DNA from: an uncultured Lachnospiraceae bacterium
Lineage (GTDB): Bacteria; Bacillota; Clostridia; Lachnospirales; Lachnospiraceae
NCBI GenBank assembly: GCA_900553355.1
Contig: USDK01000038.1
Location: 1 to 28,238 of the forward strand
Direction of reading: 5' to 3'
DNA length: 28,238 nucleotides
The first letter of the stretch is position 1, and each line of letters begins with the position of its first letter. Shown here one piece after another: positions 15,579 to 23,122 of this stretch. Position numbers and translations under genes: made by a program. The notes under the pieces were generated by a model that was not told the DNA's origin, made no database searches, and saw only the letters and a program-made list of their open reading frames with translations.

Positions 15579-16514
15579 TTATCCATTTTTGCCTATAAAT
15601 TCCTGCAGCAGCCTATCCCTGTACTCTGGTTCCTTTGTTGCCCGAAGAATGTCATCAGTACGGCCTTTTTCTGCCAGGAAACCATACAGTTGATCCAGCA
15701 GTTTCATACCTTCCTTTTTTCCCTCTTTTTTTCCTTCTTCCCAGGATGCCTCCCTCTCCTGACGCAGATGTTTTTCCTGATCATATTCATAGATACTCAT
15801 TCTTTTCGCCTCCGCACGGTTTTTCTTGAGGAACTCTTCGAGAATCCCCTCCCGGATGCATTCCGTAATTGCCTGTTCCACCGCTTCCGCAATCGGCAGT
15901 TTCTTCGCATATCTGCGGACCTGATCCGTATACTCTGCATATTCCCACAAAGTCCTACACGCCGCCATCAATTCCGGATTATGCCCCACATTAATATTCA
16001 GCATCACCGCCAGAAGTTCCAGCTTGTGTTCTTCTTCCTCCACAGCGTACAGATCAGAAAGCCTTAATATCTGCCGGTCCGGCTGCGGTTTCTCTCCATT
16101 GTAAAAAATCACAAACTGCGGCGGCGGAAGAAGCACCTTGGTCTCCCCGTACAGATTCTCTTCTTTCGTAAGTCCCGCATACAGATCTGCCAGATACAAA
16201 AGCATACGCAGCGGAAGATTGGGGCTGTAGGTAGACTGATGTTCATACAGGGACAGACGGGAAGCTATGAGAAAGGACAGATCATTTTTAATTGCCATGT
16301 AAATCGCATTTTCCAGTGTGTTGATTTCCAGAAGCTCCGGGTCTTTATAGTTTTTTCCACTGATCCCATTATACAATTCCAGCAGCCTTTTCTTGTCACT
16401 GAATACCATAGTAAAAATGGATGACTTGTAGTTTCGGTTTGGTACAGGATATGATGTCTTTTTCTGATTCCCTCTCTTTTTCTTTTGGCTTTGACTTTTT
16501 CGCTTTCTGCTCAT
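15579..16514 (-). CDS. Rpn-family recombination-promoting nuclease / putative transposase
   Basis: The 311-residue protein matches the Rpn (PD-(D/E)XK) family common in Lachnospiraceae: a very basic N-terminus, then SSIFTMVFSDKKRLLELYNGISG, a nuclease region with AIKNDLSFLI and YEHQSTYSPNLPLRMLLYLADLY (the catalytic-type D and E-x-Q), the PPPQFVIFYNGE block, and a C-terminal coiled segment with repeated EEGKKEGKKEG. Rpn proteins in E. coli cleave DNA and raise RecA-independent recombination; whether this one does is unknown. It is a single gene with its own leader hairpin and terminator, set between tyrS and the signalling cluster, so it is probably an accessory insertion. The start has AAAAAGGAGG upstream. 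Confidence 0.85.
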   Translation of the reverse strand: MSRKRKSQSQKKKRGNQKKTSYPVPNRNYKSSIFTMVFSDKKRLLELYNGISGKNYKDPELLEINTLENAIYMAIKNDLSFLIASRLSLYEHQSTYSPNLPLRMLLYLADLYAGLTKEENLYGETKVLLPPPQFVIFYNGEKPQPDRQILRLSDLYAVEEEEHKLELLAVMLNINVGHNPELMAACRTLWEYAEYTDQVRRYAKKLPIAEAVEQAITECIREGILEEFLKKNRAEAKRMSIYEYDQEKHLRQEREASWEEGKKEGKKEGMKLLDQLYGFLAEKGRTDDILRATKEPEYRDRLLQEFIGKNG

Positions 16515-16531
16515 AAAAACCTCCTTTTTAT

Positions 16532-16578
16532 GCAGGAGATTTCCGGCAAAAAATCAACTCTATAGGAAATCTCCCTGC
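16532..16578. repeat. Inverted repeat in the leader of the Rpn-family gene
   Basis: GCAGGAGATTTCC (16532-16544) pairs with GGAAATCTCCCTGC (16565-16578), with a one-base bulge and a 20-base loop. Read on the plus strand it is followed by TTTTTT, like a terminator, but no plus-strand gene precedes it. On the minus strand it lies just upstream of the ribosome site of the Rpn-family gene. It could shield against incoming transcription or control translation. Confidence 0.6.
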
Positions 16579-16660
16579 TTTTTTATAAATGGAAATAAAA
16601 AGCATTGAGATTTCTTTTAGATTTTGTTATAGAATACAAGACGCGGACATTGCCACAAAA

Positions 16661-16717
16661 GAAAAACTGCCAGAAATGTAATGCTTTGTGTATATATTAG
16701 CATAGATTTCTGGCAGT
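16661..16717 (-). terminator. Intrinsic terminator of the DUF3267-tyrS operon
   Basis: On the minus strand ACTGCCAGAAAT (16706-16717) pairs perfectly with ATTTCTGGCAGT (16666-16677), with a smaller ATGC/GCAT stem inside the loop, and the T tract TTTTTC follows. It begins 10 bases after the tyrS stop. Confidence 0.85.
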
Positions 16718-16727
16718 GGCTATATGA

Positions 16728-17951
16728 TTATTTCATCACGATCTTACGGAAATTTTTCTTCCCTTTTTTAAGCACTACTCCTTCGCCGTTTAAGCTTTCA
16801 CCGGCAAATACTGCATAAATATCTGTGACTTTTTCTCCATCTACGGCAACGCCGCCCTGCTGTACCGCGCGTCTTGCCTCAGATTTGGATGGCACCAGAC
16901 CAGATTTTACCAGCATTGTCAGGATATCAATATTTCCGTCGGTGAGATCTGCTTCCGTCAGCTCTGTGGTCGGCATCTCTGCCGCAGCTCCCTGGCTGAA
17001 CAATGCTCTTGCGGATTCCTGGGCTTTTTGGGCCTCTTCCTCACCGTGTACCAGTTTGGTCAGCTCAAATGCCAGGATTTCTTTTGCTGTATTAAGCTGT
17101 GCTCCTTCCCAGGAATCCATCTTGTCAATTTCCTCCAGCGGAAGGAATGTCAGCATCCGGATACATTTCAGCACATCTGCATCTGCCACATTTCTCCAGT
17201 ACTGGTAGAACTCAAATGGCGATGTTTTATTGGGATCCAGCCAGACCGCCCCACTCTGGGTCTTACCCATCTTTTTCCCTTCCGAATTCAAAAGCAGTGT
17301 GATCGTCATGGCACACGCATTTTTTCCAAGCTTCCGGCGGATCAGTTCTGTTCCTCCCAGCATATTGCTCCACTGGTCATCGCCGCCAAACTGCATGTTG
17401 CAGCCGTATTTCTGGTATAATACGTAAAAATCGTAGCTCTGCATGATCATGTAGTTGAACTCCAGGAAGCTTAATCCCCGTTCCATTCTCTGCTTGTAGC
17501 ACTCGGCCGTCAGCATCCTGTTAACGGAAAAATGCGGTCCCACTTCTCTTAACATATCAATGTAATTCAGATCCAGAAGCCAGTCTGCATTGTTGACCAT
17601 CAGCGCTTTTCCTTCTGAAAAGTCGATAAACCGGCTCATCTGTTCTTTAAAACAGTCACAGTTGTGCTGAATCTGTTCCGGCGTCATCATCGAACGCATA
17701 TCCGTCCTTCCCGATGGATCACCAATGTAGCCAGTTCCTCCACCGATCAGTGCGATCGGTCTGTTTCCTGCCTCCTGAAGGCGTTTCATCAGGCATAATG
17801 CCATGAAATGTCCCACATGAAGGCTGTCTGCCGTCGGATCAAATCCAATGTAAAATGTTGCCTTCCCATTGTTGATCAGTTCGCGGATTTCTTCTTCGTC
17901 CGTTACCTGGGCAATCAGCCCTCTTGCCTGTAATTCTTCATAAATTCCCAT
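16728..17951 (-). CDS. tyrS: Tyrosyl-tRNA synthetase
   Basis: A class I aminoacyl-tRNA synthetase that charges tRNA-Tyr. The 407-residue protein, normal for the TyrS family, has the HIGH-type motif as HVGH (45-48), GGDDQWSNMLGG in the tyrosine pocket, a KMSKS-type loop as KMGKT, and a C-terminal S4 RNA-binding domain (SGLVPSKSEARRAVQQGGVAVDG). The start at 17951 has AAGGAGAG upstream; the longer in-frame ATG at 18047 adds 32 residues unlike the family and would overlap the DUF3267 gene. The gene is 17 bases after the DUF3267 stop. Both genes lie behind the T-box leader at 18630-18937, so expression should rise when tRNA-Tyr is uncharged. Confidence 0.97.
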   Translation of the reverse strand: MGIYEELQARGLIAQVTDEEEIRELINNGKATFYIGFDPTADSLHVGHFMALCLMKRLQEAGNRPIALIGGGTGYIGDPSGRTDMRSMMTPEQIQHNCDCFKEQMSRFIDFSEGKALMVNNADWLLDLNYIDMLREVGPHFSVNRMLTAECYKQRMERGLSFLEFNYMIMQSYDFYVLYQKYGCNMQFGGDDQWSNMLGGTELIRRKLGKNACAMTITLLLNSEGKKMGKTQSGAVWLDPNKTSPFEFYQYWRNVADADVLKCIRMLTFLPLEEIDKMDSWEGAQLNTAKEILAFELTKLVHGEEEAQKAQESARALFSQGAAAEMPTTELTEADLTDGNIDILTMLVKSGLVPSKSEARRAVQQGGVAVDGEKVTDIYAVFAGESLNGEGVVLKKGKKNFRKIVMK

Positions 17952-17968
17952 GTTCTTCTCTCCTTTTT

Positions 17969-18589
17969 TTATTTCTGAAATATGATAAATCCACACTCTG
18001 TGGGATGATCCAATACATACCCCGTCCGATACCGGCGGGCGTACCATGCGATCAGCATGTCTCCTCCTGCACCCAGCACATTTAAGAGACTAAGCCATAA
18101 AAGGAAGCTGCTTCCCGTGATAAAAGCAAGGATATAGATACCAAGTCCCAGAACCGTACCCGGAAGCAGGCAGCCAAACAGATATTTTCCCGGCTCCAGA
18201 GGTTCCTTACAGTGACAGTAGGGCGTCAGGCTTGACCACATCATTCCGATGTAAATGCTCTTCCATTTTTCCTTGGTTCCCAGGCACCATCCAACTCCAT
18301 GAAGTACTTCATGGATATAGGCTGTCACCAGAAACAGAATCAACAACGGAAGGTAGCTGCTGCCCCTCAATCCTATCGGGCCTCTGTCTGCTGCAATCCA
18401 CAACAAGATCAGAATCAGCATGACCGGAAACGATGTCACGAGCACCATAACATTCGCTTTTACCACAGAAAACACCTCTGAGGACTCCTGGAATCCCTTC
18501 TGCTGAAATTCTCTCCGCTGGATCTCATAATTTTCAATGATTCTCCGTTTCGCCTCGCTCACTTTCTTTTGCTCTGTTTTTTGTTCCAT
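17969..18589 (-). CDS. DUF3267 membrane protein, putative zinc metalloprotease
   Basis: The 206-residue protein has several hydrophobic helices and an HEVLHG motif (HExxH type) inside one of them, followed by the TPYCHCKEPL segment typical of DUF3267, a family proposed to be membrane-embedded zincins. No substrate is known. The start at 18589 has AAGGGGGA 6-7 bases upstream; the longer ATG at 18652 would lie inside the T-box terminator and is rejected. It is the first gene after the Tyr T-box and is followed by tyrS after 17 bases. It is therefore under tyrosine-tRNA control together with the synthetase, which is unusual. Confidence 0.8.
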   Translation of the reverse strand: MEQKTEQKKVSEAKRRIIENYEIQRREFQQKGFQESSEVFSVVKANVMVLVTSFPVMLILILLWIAADRGPIGLRGSSYLPLLILFLVTAYIHEVLHGVGWCLGTKEKWKSIYIGMMWSSLTPYCHCKEPLEPGKYLFGCLLPGTVLGLGIYILAFITGSSFLLWLSLLNVLGAGGDMLIAWYARRYRTGYVLDHPTECGFIIFQK

Positions 18590-18629
18590 GATTTCCCCCT
18601 TCAACTCTCGATGGCGCTTTCCCGGCAAT

Positions 18630-18937
18630 AAAAAAGCCCTTACTGCTTTCACAGTAAGGGCGAATCAACTACTTCCGCGGTACCACCTTGCTTCACCGAA
18701 ACCTTACGGCATCGGCCTCATCCGGCTGCCAGTCACAGCCTGGCACTTTAACGCGTGCCAATCCGTCGCAGCCTACTTTTCACCCGGTCAATCCCCGGTA
18801 AGAACGTTCAGCGCGAGGCTCCAAGACGTATTCATATACGGTTCCTTCATGCGCCTCTCATCAGCCGGCAGCTTTCTGTACGGGTGTCCCGGATACTACT
18901 TGTTCTCTTCCAAGCCTTTCTCATATTACTCTGTCTG
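18630..18937 (-). promoter_or_regulatory. T-box riboswitch leader, tyrosine-specific
   Basis: On the minus strand the T-box core AGGTGGTACCGCG is present (18676-18688). It is followed by a terminator stem GCCCTTACTG/CAGTAAGGGC (18652-18661 with 18636-18645) and TTTTTT (18630-18635). Upstream is a stem I region with an AGAGAA element, and ATGAATACGTCTTGGAGC places the codon UAC (18828-18830) in the specifier position. UAC reads Tyr, which agrees with the tyrS gene downstream. Uncharged tRNA-Tyr should favour the antiterminator. Confidence 0.95.
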
Positions 18938-18943
18938 ATTGAA

Positions 18944-18972
18944 ATCCTATCCTATTTGTGGATAATTGTCAA
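18944..18972 (-). promoter_or_regulatory. Promoter of the T-box-DUF3267-tyrS operon
   Basis: On the minus strand a perfect -35 TTGACA (18967-18972) and -10 TAGGAT (18944-18949) are 17 bases apart. The predicted start falls a few bases before the T-box leader. A perfect DnaA box lies inside the spacer (18957-18965). Confidence 0.75.
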
Positions 18973-19055
18973 GCCTAAAATTGGGGACGGGGGATTTTCA
19001 GAAATCCCCCGTCCCCAATTTTAAGGAAACGCACTTATCCACATGTTTATCCACA
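18957..19055. other. Cluster of three perfect DnaA boxes
   Basis: TTATCCACA occurs on the minus strand at 18957-18965 and on the plus strand at 19035-19043 and 19047-19055. The last two start 12 bases apart. They flank the palindrome at 18976-19023. The first lies in the spacer of the tyrS operon promoter. No dnaA, dnaN or A/T-rich unwinding region is nearby, so this is not an obvious origin. A titration or regulatory site is possible. Confidence 0.7.
18976..19023. repeat. Perfect palindromic repeat, GGGGACGGGGG type, copy 1
   Basis: Two perfectly complementary 22-base arms (18976-18997 and 19002-19023) surround a TCAG loop. The core is TTGGGGACGGGGGATTT and its complement. It lies between the T-box promoter and the DUF5714 gene. 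The same core recurs at 19095-19138, so it is a REP-like mobile palindrome rather than a unique terminator, though it may also stop transcription from either side. Confidence 0.85.
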
Positions 19056-19094
19056 ATACCTATCCGCATTTCGGGGAATACTCCCTGCCTCCAC

Positions 19095-19138
19095 CCAAAG
19101 GGGACGGGGGTTTTTTAGAAATCCCCCGTCCCCTTTGG
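19095..19138. repeat. Palindromic repeat, GGGGACGGGGG type, copy 2
   Basis: CCAAAGGGGACGGGGG (19095-19110) pairs with CCCCCGTCCCCTTTGG (19123-19138), with a T/A-rich 12-base middle. It shares the GGGGACGGGGG core with copy 1, 70 bases away. Its upper part encodes the last residues and stop of the DUF5714 protein. Confidence 0.85.
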
Positions 19139-19837
19139 ATGATAGGGACACTTCTGGCGCAAACATTGTTGGTTTTCCACATAGAATCCGCATTCTATTT
19201 TTTCGGGCAGTTCCATCTCTATGCCCAGTTCTTCTTTTGTCATGAGTACGGCTTCTCTGACTGCGGTGAAGGTATCGCGTTTGCAGCATCTTGGGCCGCC
19301 GATCTTTCCGATGGCCTCCAGTGCTCTGGCGGTCATGCGGTTGGAGAGTCCCCAGGACTTCCCGCTTAATGGGGTTGCCTTGGTTATGATGCTCATGTAA
19401 ATGCCGGTGCTGATCCCGGCGCCGCAGCACCCCCAGAATCCGCAGACGCCTCCGGGCACCTGGCTTCCGCGCTCTTTCATCTCGTTTAAGGCCCAGGACA
19501 GATCCACTTTGCCGCCGCTGTTATGGTAAGCAGCCAGGAGTGCGGCTCCGGCCATCACATGGTGTTCTGGTCCATGCATGTATATATAAGGGTCTTTCAT
19601 AATCTTCTGCATAATGGCAATGGGATTTTTCAGCTTTGTAGTCTCACACTCCTGCATGACTGCTTCAATCCCTTTCTCCGCATGACAGGCATCGCAGACA
19701 TAATGCCCTTCTTTACAGGATGCGTGACTCAACTCTTTTTTTCCACAGAAAACGCAGGTCATTTCCTTTGCTTCTTGAAAATAGACCAGATCTTCTCCAC
19801 AGACCAGACAGGCTCCTCGTCTTTTCTTCTCTTCCAT
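19115..19837 (-). CDS. DUF5714 cysteine-rich protein of unknown function
   Basis: A 240-residue protein with an N-terminal cysteine cluster (C10, C13, C28, C31, C41, C48, C51) that looks like paired zinc or metal sites. A DUF5714-like body follows, with HGPEHHVMAGAALLAAYHNSGG and a Gly/Cys-rich GGVCGFWGCCGAGISTGIYMSI segment, and a C-terminal CRQKCPYHP motif. Function is not known; metal binding is likely. Its ATG shares one base with the nagA stop (TAATG), indicating translational coupling. The last residues KGTGDF and the stop are encoded by the palindromic repeat at 19095-19138, so the native C-terminus may have been altered by insertion of the repeat. Confidence 0.75.
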   Translation of the reverse strand: MEEKKRRGACLVCGEDLVYFQEAKEMTCVFCGKKELSHASCKEGHYVCDACHAEKGIEAVMQECETTKLKNPIAIMQKIMKDPYIYMHGPEHHVMAGAALLAAYHNSGGKVDLSWALNEMKERGSQVPGGVCGFWGCCGAGISTGIYMSIITKATPLSGKSWGLSNRMTARALEAIGKIGGPRCCKRDTFTAVREAVLMTKEELGIEMELPEKIECGFYVENQQCLRQKCPYHPKGTGDF

Positions 19838-21015
19838 TACAACACCTTCCCGTCCTTAATCACTGTCTTCAGTTTCAGGTCTTCATCCAGCAGCACCAGA
19901 TGCGCTTTTTTCCCTGCGGTGATGGAGCCGTAGCTGTCATAGATCCCCAGACTTTTTGCCGGGTTTGCAGAGGCGCAGGCCACCGCCGTTTCCAACGGAA
20001 TCCCCATCTTCTTCACAACAGTACGCATGCAGTCCATAAGGTTCGTGGCCGAGCCTGCCAGTGCGCCGTCAGAAACCAGAGTAGCACGGTTTCCCACCAC
20101 ATCAACATCCAGACCGCCCAGCGTATATCTGCCGTCCGGCATCCCGGTCGCACGCATGCTGTCGCTGATCAGGATCATCCGGTCTGCCCCCAGCATCTGA
20201 AACGTGGCTCTTACGATAGCCGGGTGAATATGCACGCCGTCACAGATCAATTCCGCCATCACCTGCGGACTATCAGCCACCGCGCCCACCACTCCAGGCG
20301 CCCGGTGAGTAAATGAAGGCATGGCATTGTAAAGATGCACGGCATGGCTGGCCCCTGCATCAAAAGCGGTCTTCGCACTGTCATAATCAGCATTGGTATG
20401 TGCCAGGGAAATGTGGACATAATCCTTCATTTCTTTCACAAATTCCGTGGAATTGTCACTCTCCTCCGGCGCAATGCCGATAAACTTCACCAGTCCCTCA
20501 GAGGCATCCAGGAACCGGTGTGCTATGGAAGCATCACAGGGCAGGATATTCCGCTCGTCCTGAGCGCCCTTCTTCGCTTTGCTGATAAAAGGGCCCTCCA
20601 TGTTGACGCCGACCAGGTCTGCACGAAGCTTCGTCCCCTGGTCAGAATCCTCTTCCCTTTTATACTCTGCCGCTGCTGAAAGAATCCGCACAAGTTCCTC
20701 TACCGGCAGCGTCATAGTAGCCGGAGCAATCGCCGTCACGCCGACTGAGGCCTCATACTCCGCAATCCTTCCGATTGCCTCTTTGGTGCCGTCGCAGAAA
20801 TCATCGCCCATACATCCGTGAAAATGAAGGTCGATCAGCCCCGGTATTGCGTACGCGCCTTTCCCGTCAATCACAGTTTCATCCTTCTCTGCCAGGATCC
20901 CTTCTCCTTTTCCGGATCCTTCACAGACCTTTTCAAACACACCTCCGCAGATCCTGATTTCTCCATCTGCAAATGTCTGATCCTCTCGATATACCTTTAC
21001 ATTTTTAATAATCAT
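19837..21015 (-). CDS. nagA: N-acetylglucosamine-6-phosphate deacetylase
   Basis: The enzyme removes the acetyl group from GlcNAc-6-phosphate, giving glucosamine-6-phosphate for catabolism and wall precursor recycling. The 392-residue amidohydrolase has the metal-binding LIDLHFHGCMGDDF motif, NMEGPFIS, the LAHTNAD and HLYNAMPSFTHRAPG segments, and catalytic-type SDSMRATGMPDG. The start at 21015 is chosen because GGAGAG lies 7 bases upstream and its ATGA overlaps the lgt stop; the ATG at 21039 would add eight unrelated residues. nagB is not in the window. Its neighbours lgt and ychF are not functionally linked, so the operon is a housekeeping mixture. Confidence 0.95.
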   Translation of the reverse strand: MIIKNVKVYREDQTFADGEIRICGGVFEKVCEGSGKGEGILAEKDETVIDGKGAYAIPGLIDLHFHGCMGDDFCDGTKEAIGRIAEYEASVGVTAIAPATMTLPVEELVRILSAAAEYKREEDSDQGTKLRADLVGVNMEGPFISKAKKGAQDERNILPCDASIAHRFLDASEGLVKFIGIAPEESDNSTEFVKEMKDYVHISLAHTNADYDSAKTAFDAGASHAVHLYNAMPSFTHRAPGVVGAVADSPQVMAELICDGVHIHPAIVRATFQMLGADRMILISDSMRATGMPDGRYTLGGLDVDVVGNRATLVSDGALAGSATNLMDCMRTVVKKMGIPLETAVACASANPAKSLGIYDSYGSITAGKKAHLVLLDEDLKLKTVIKDGKVL

Positions 21016-21866
21016 TTCTTTGCTCTCCTTCTTCCCCAAATGATCAGTACCACCGACACAATCACCAGCGTTCCGGCCAGCACCTGGGATACCGGGACCT
21101 CAGTTCCCGGAATCCACAGCTGATCCGTACGAAGAGCCTCGATCCAGAAGCGTCCCGCTCCGTATCCGGCCAGATATATCAAAAATACTTCCCCATTAAA
21201 TTTCTTGTGTCTGGTGTAGCACAACATCAGAATCAGCACCATCAGGCACCAGAAGGACTCATACAGAAAAGTCGGAGAAACCTGGATGCAGGATACCCCG
21301 TCAACTGTCTGTGCATGATCCCTCATCAGCTGCGTCACATCAGAGCTGCGCACTGCATCCATCGGCAGCCGCATGGCAAACAGATTATCTGTGTATTCAC
21401 CAAAAGCTTCTCGATTAAAGAAATTCCCCCATCTTCCGATCATCTGTCCGGTGATCAGTCCACAGCCCCCGGTATCCAGCATCAGCCCCACCGGAATTTT
21501 TTTCACATGAGACACCACGAACACCGTGATGACTGCCGCGATCACGCCGCCATATATGGCCAGTCCTCCATGTCGTGTATTGAAAATTTCCAGCAGATTA
21601 TCCTTGTACATATCCCAGGCAAATATCACATAATAAACCCGGGCTCCGATGATCCCAAAGATGATTCCGAAGATCGCAAGATCGATATAATCTTCCTGAT
21701 TCTGCCCTGTCCTTTTTGCCACCTGCATCGCCACGAAGATCCCCGCCAGCATGCCGATCGCAATGGTAATCCCATAGTACGCGATATCAAATCCAAATAC
21801 ACTGATCGTTTTCCCCACATGTTCCAGATGGATCCCCAGATTCGGGAAGTCAATAAATGTATGCAT
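21012..21866 (-). CDS. lgt: Prolipoprotein diacylglyceryl transferase
   Basis: An integral membrane enzyme that moves diacylglycerol from phosphatidylglycerol to the lipobox cysteine of prolipoproteins, the first step of lipoprotein maturation. The 284-residue protein has about seven hydrophobic helices, the GGLAIYGGVIAA block, and the Lgt signature GRWGNFFNREAFGE with its conserved Arg, Asn and Glu. The conserved C-terminal segment LIYLAGYGAGRFWIEALRTDQL is also present. Length is normal. The ATG has GGAGGG about 11 bases upstream. It starts 53 bases after ychF and overlaps nagA by four bases. Confidence 0.96.
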   Translation of the reverse strand: MHTFIDFPNLGIHLEHVGKTISVFGFDIAYYGITIAIGMLAGIFVAMQVAKRTGQNQEDYIDLAIFGIIFGIIGARVYYVIFAWDMYKDNLLEIFNTRHGGLAIYGGVIAAVITVFVVSHVKKIPVGLMLDTGGCGLITGQMIGRWGNFFNREAFGEYTDNLFAMRLPMDAVRSSDVTQLMRDHAQTVDGVSCIQVSPTFLYESFWCLMVLILMLCYTRHKKFNGEVFLIYLAGYGAGRFWIEALRTDQLWIPGTEVPVSQVLAGTLVIVSVVLIIWGRRRAKK

Positions 21867-21919
21867 TCTCCGAAGCTCCCTCCATTTACTAAAAAAATGT
21901 TTCTCCGTTCAGGAGCAGA

Positions 21920-23020
21920 TTATACATTAAAGCGGAACAGCATGATATCGCCGTCCTGAACCACGTAATCCTTTCCTTCCAGACGGATCAGCCCCTTTTC
22001 TTTTGCCGCATTATGGCTTCCACAGGCGATCAGGTCGTCATAAGACACTACTTCCGCCCGGATAAATCCCCGTTCAAAATCACTGTGGATCTTTCCGGCC
22101 GCCTGAGGCGCCTTGGTTCCCTTGGTGATCGTCCATGCACGCACCTCCGGCTCTCCTGCCGTCAGATAACTGATCAGCCCCAGCAGCCGGTAGCTTGCCT
22201 TGATCAGCTTCTCCAGACCAGACTCAGACAGTCCCAGATCCTCCAGGAACATCTTTTTCTCGTCGTCATCCAGCTCTGCGATCTCCTGCTCAATCTGCGC
22301 ACAGACCACAAACACCTCGCTCTCCTCGGTCTTTGCATATTCGCGGACAGCCTGTACACCTTCGTTGCTCTGTCCGTCATCCGCCAGATCGTCCTCTGCC
22401 ACATTTGCCGCATAGATCACCGGCTTATAGGTCAGAAGATTATAGCTCTTCATCCATTCCTGCTCTTCTTCGTCCTCTGCCCCATCGAAAGTCTTTGCCA
22501 GCTTTCCATCCTCCAGATGGGCCTTGATCTTCTCAAGAAGCTTCAGTTCCTTTGCAGCCGTCTTATCATTTCTGGCCACCTTCGTCGTCTTGGCAATCCT
22601 TCTTTCCAGGATCTCCAGATCAGAGAAGATCAGCTCCAGATTGATCGTCTCGATATCACGCATCGGATCAATGCTGCCGTCCACATGGACGATATTGCTG
22701 TCCTCAAAACACCGCACCACATGGACGATGGCATCCACCTCACGGATATTTGCAAGGAACTGATTTCCTAATCCTTCTCCTTTGGATGCGCCCTTAACCA
22801 GCCCCGCAATATCTACAAACTCAATGGCAGCCGGAATGATCTTTTTCGTGTGATACATCTCTCCCAGTACCTTAAGCCTTTCGTCCGGCACCGTCACCAC
22901 GCCCACATTGGGATCAATGGTACAGAACGGATAGTTGGCCGACTCCGCTCCGGCCTTTGTCAGTGAATTAAACAGTGTACTCTTCCCTACATTCGGAAGT
23001 CCTACGATTCCAAGCTTCAT
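21920..23020 (-). CDS. ychF: Redox-regulated ATPase/GTPase YchF
   Basis: An Obg-family P-loop protein that binds ribosomes and, unlike most Obg proteins, prefers ATP. The 366-residue protein has Walker A GLPNVGKST (about 6-14), the YPFCTIDPNVGVV switch region, DIAGLVKGASKGEGLGNQFLANIREVD, an altered G4 motif (NVAE in AANVAEDDL, the hallmark of ATP preference), and a C-terminal TGS domain ending in VVQDGDIMLFRFNV. Length is typical. The first gene after a terminator, it probably starts a new transcript, but no convincing promoter was found in the 40 bases before it. The ribosome site GAGGAG is about 12 bases from the ATG, longer than usual. Confidence 0.97.
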   Translation of the reverse strand: MKLGIVGLPNVGKSTLFNSLTKAGAESANYPFCTIDPNVGVVTVPDERLKVLGEMYHTKKIIPAAIEFVDIAGLVKGASKGEGLGNQFLANIREVDAIVHVVRCFEDSNIVHVDGSIDPMRDIETINLELIFSDLEILERRIAKTTKVARNDKTAAKELKLLEKIKAHLEDGKLAKTFDGAEDEEEQEWMKSYNLLTYKPVIYAANVAEDDLADDGQSNEGVQAVREYAKTEESEVFVVCAQIEQEIAELDDDEKKMFLEDLGLSESGLEKLIKASYRLLGLISYLTAGEPEVRAWTITKGTKAPQAAGKIHSDFERGFIRAEVVSYDDLIACGSHNAAKEKGLIRLEGKDYVVQDGDIMLFRFNV

Positions 23021-23058
23021 CTATCGTTACATCTCCTCGTCAATATATTTGAATACCA

Positions 23059-23105
23059 GAAAAAAGCTCTGGTACAGCAGATACATCTTACCATACCAGA
23101 GCTAA
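23059..23105 (-). terminator. Intrinsic terminator after thiN
   Basis: On the minus strand AGCTCTGGTA (23094-23103) pairs perfectly with TACCAGAGCT (23065-23074), followed by a T tract. It begins 20 bases after the thiN stop and closes the rlmN-to-thiN operon. Confidence 0.9.
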
Positions 23106-23122
23106 AAAGTCTATCTTTTCCC

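Noticed and set aside
16728..18047. Longer start of tyrS at 18047
   Set aside because: The extra 32 residues overlap the upstream gene and do not resemble TyrS; the start at 17951 has a good ribosome site.
18957..19055. Replication origin
   Set aside because: There are only three DnaA boxes, no dnaA/dnaN neighbours and no clear A/T-rich unwinding region, so a regulatory or titration site is more likely.
19047..19430. 127-codon minus-strand ORF overlapping the end of the DUF5714 gene
   Set aside because: It lies in another frame of the cysteine-rich protein and crosses the palindrome; it has no ribosome site or motif.
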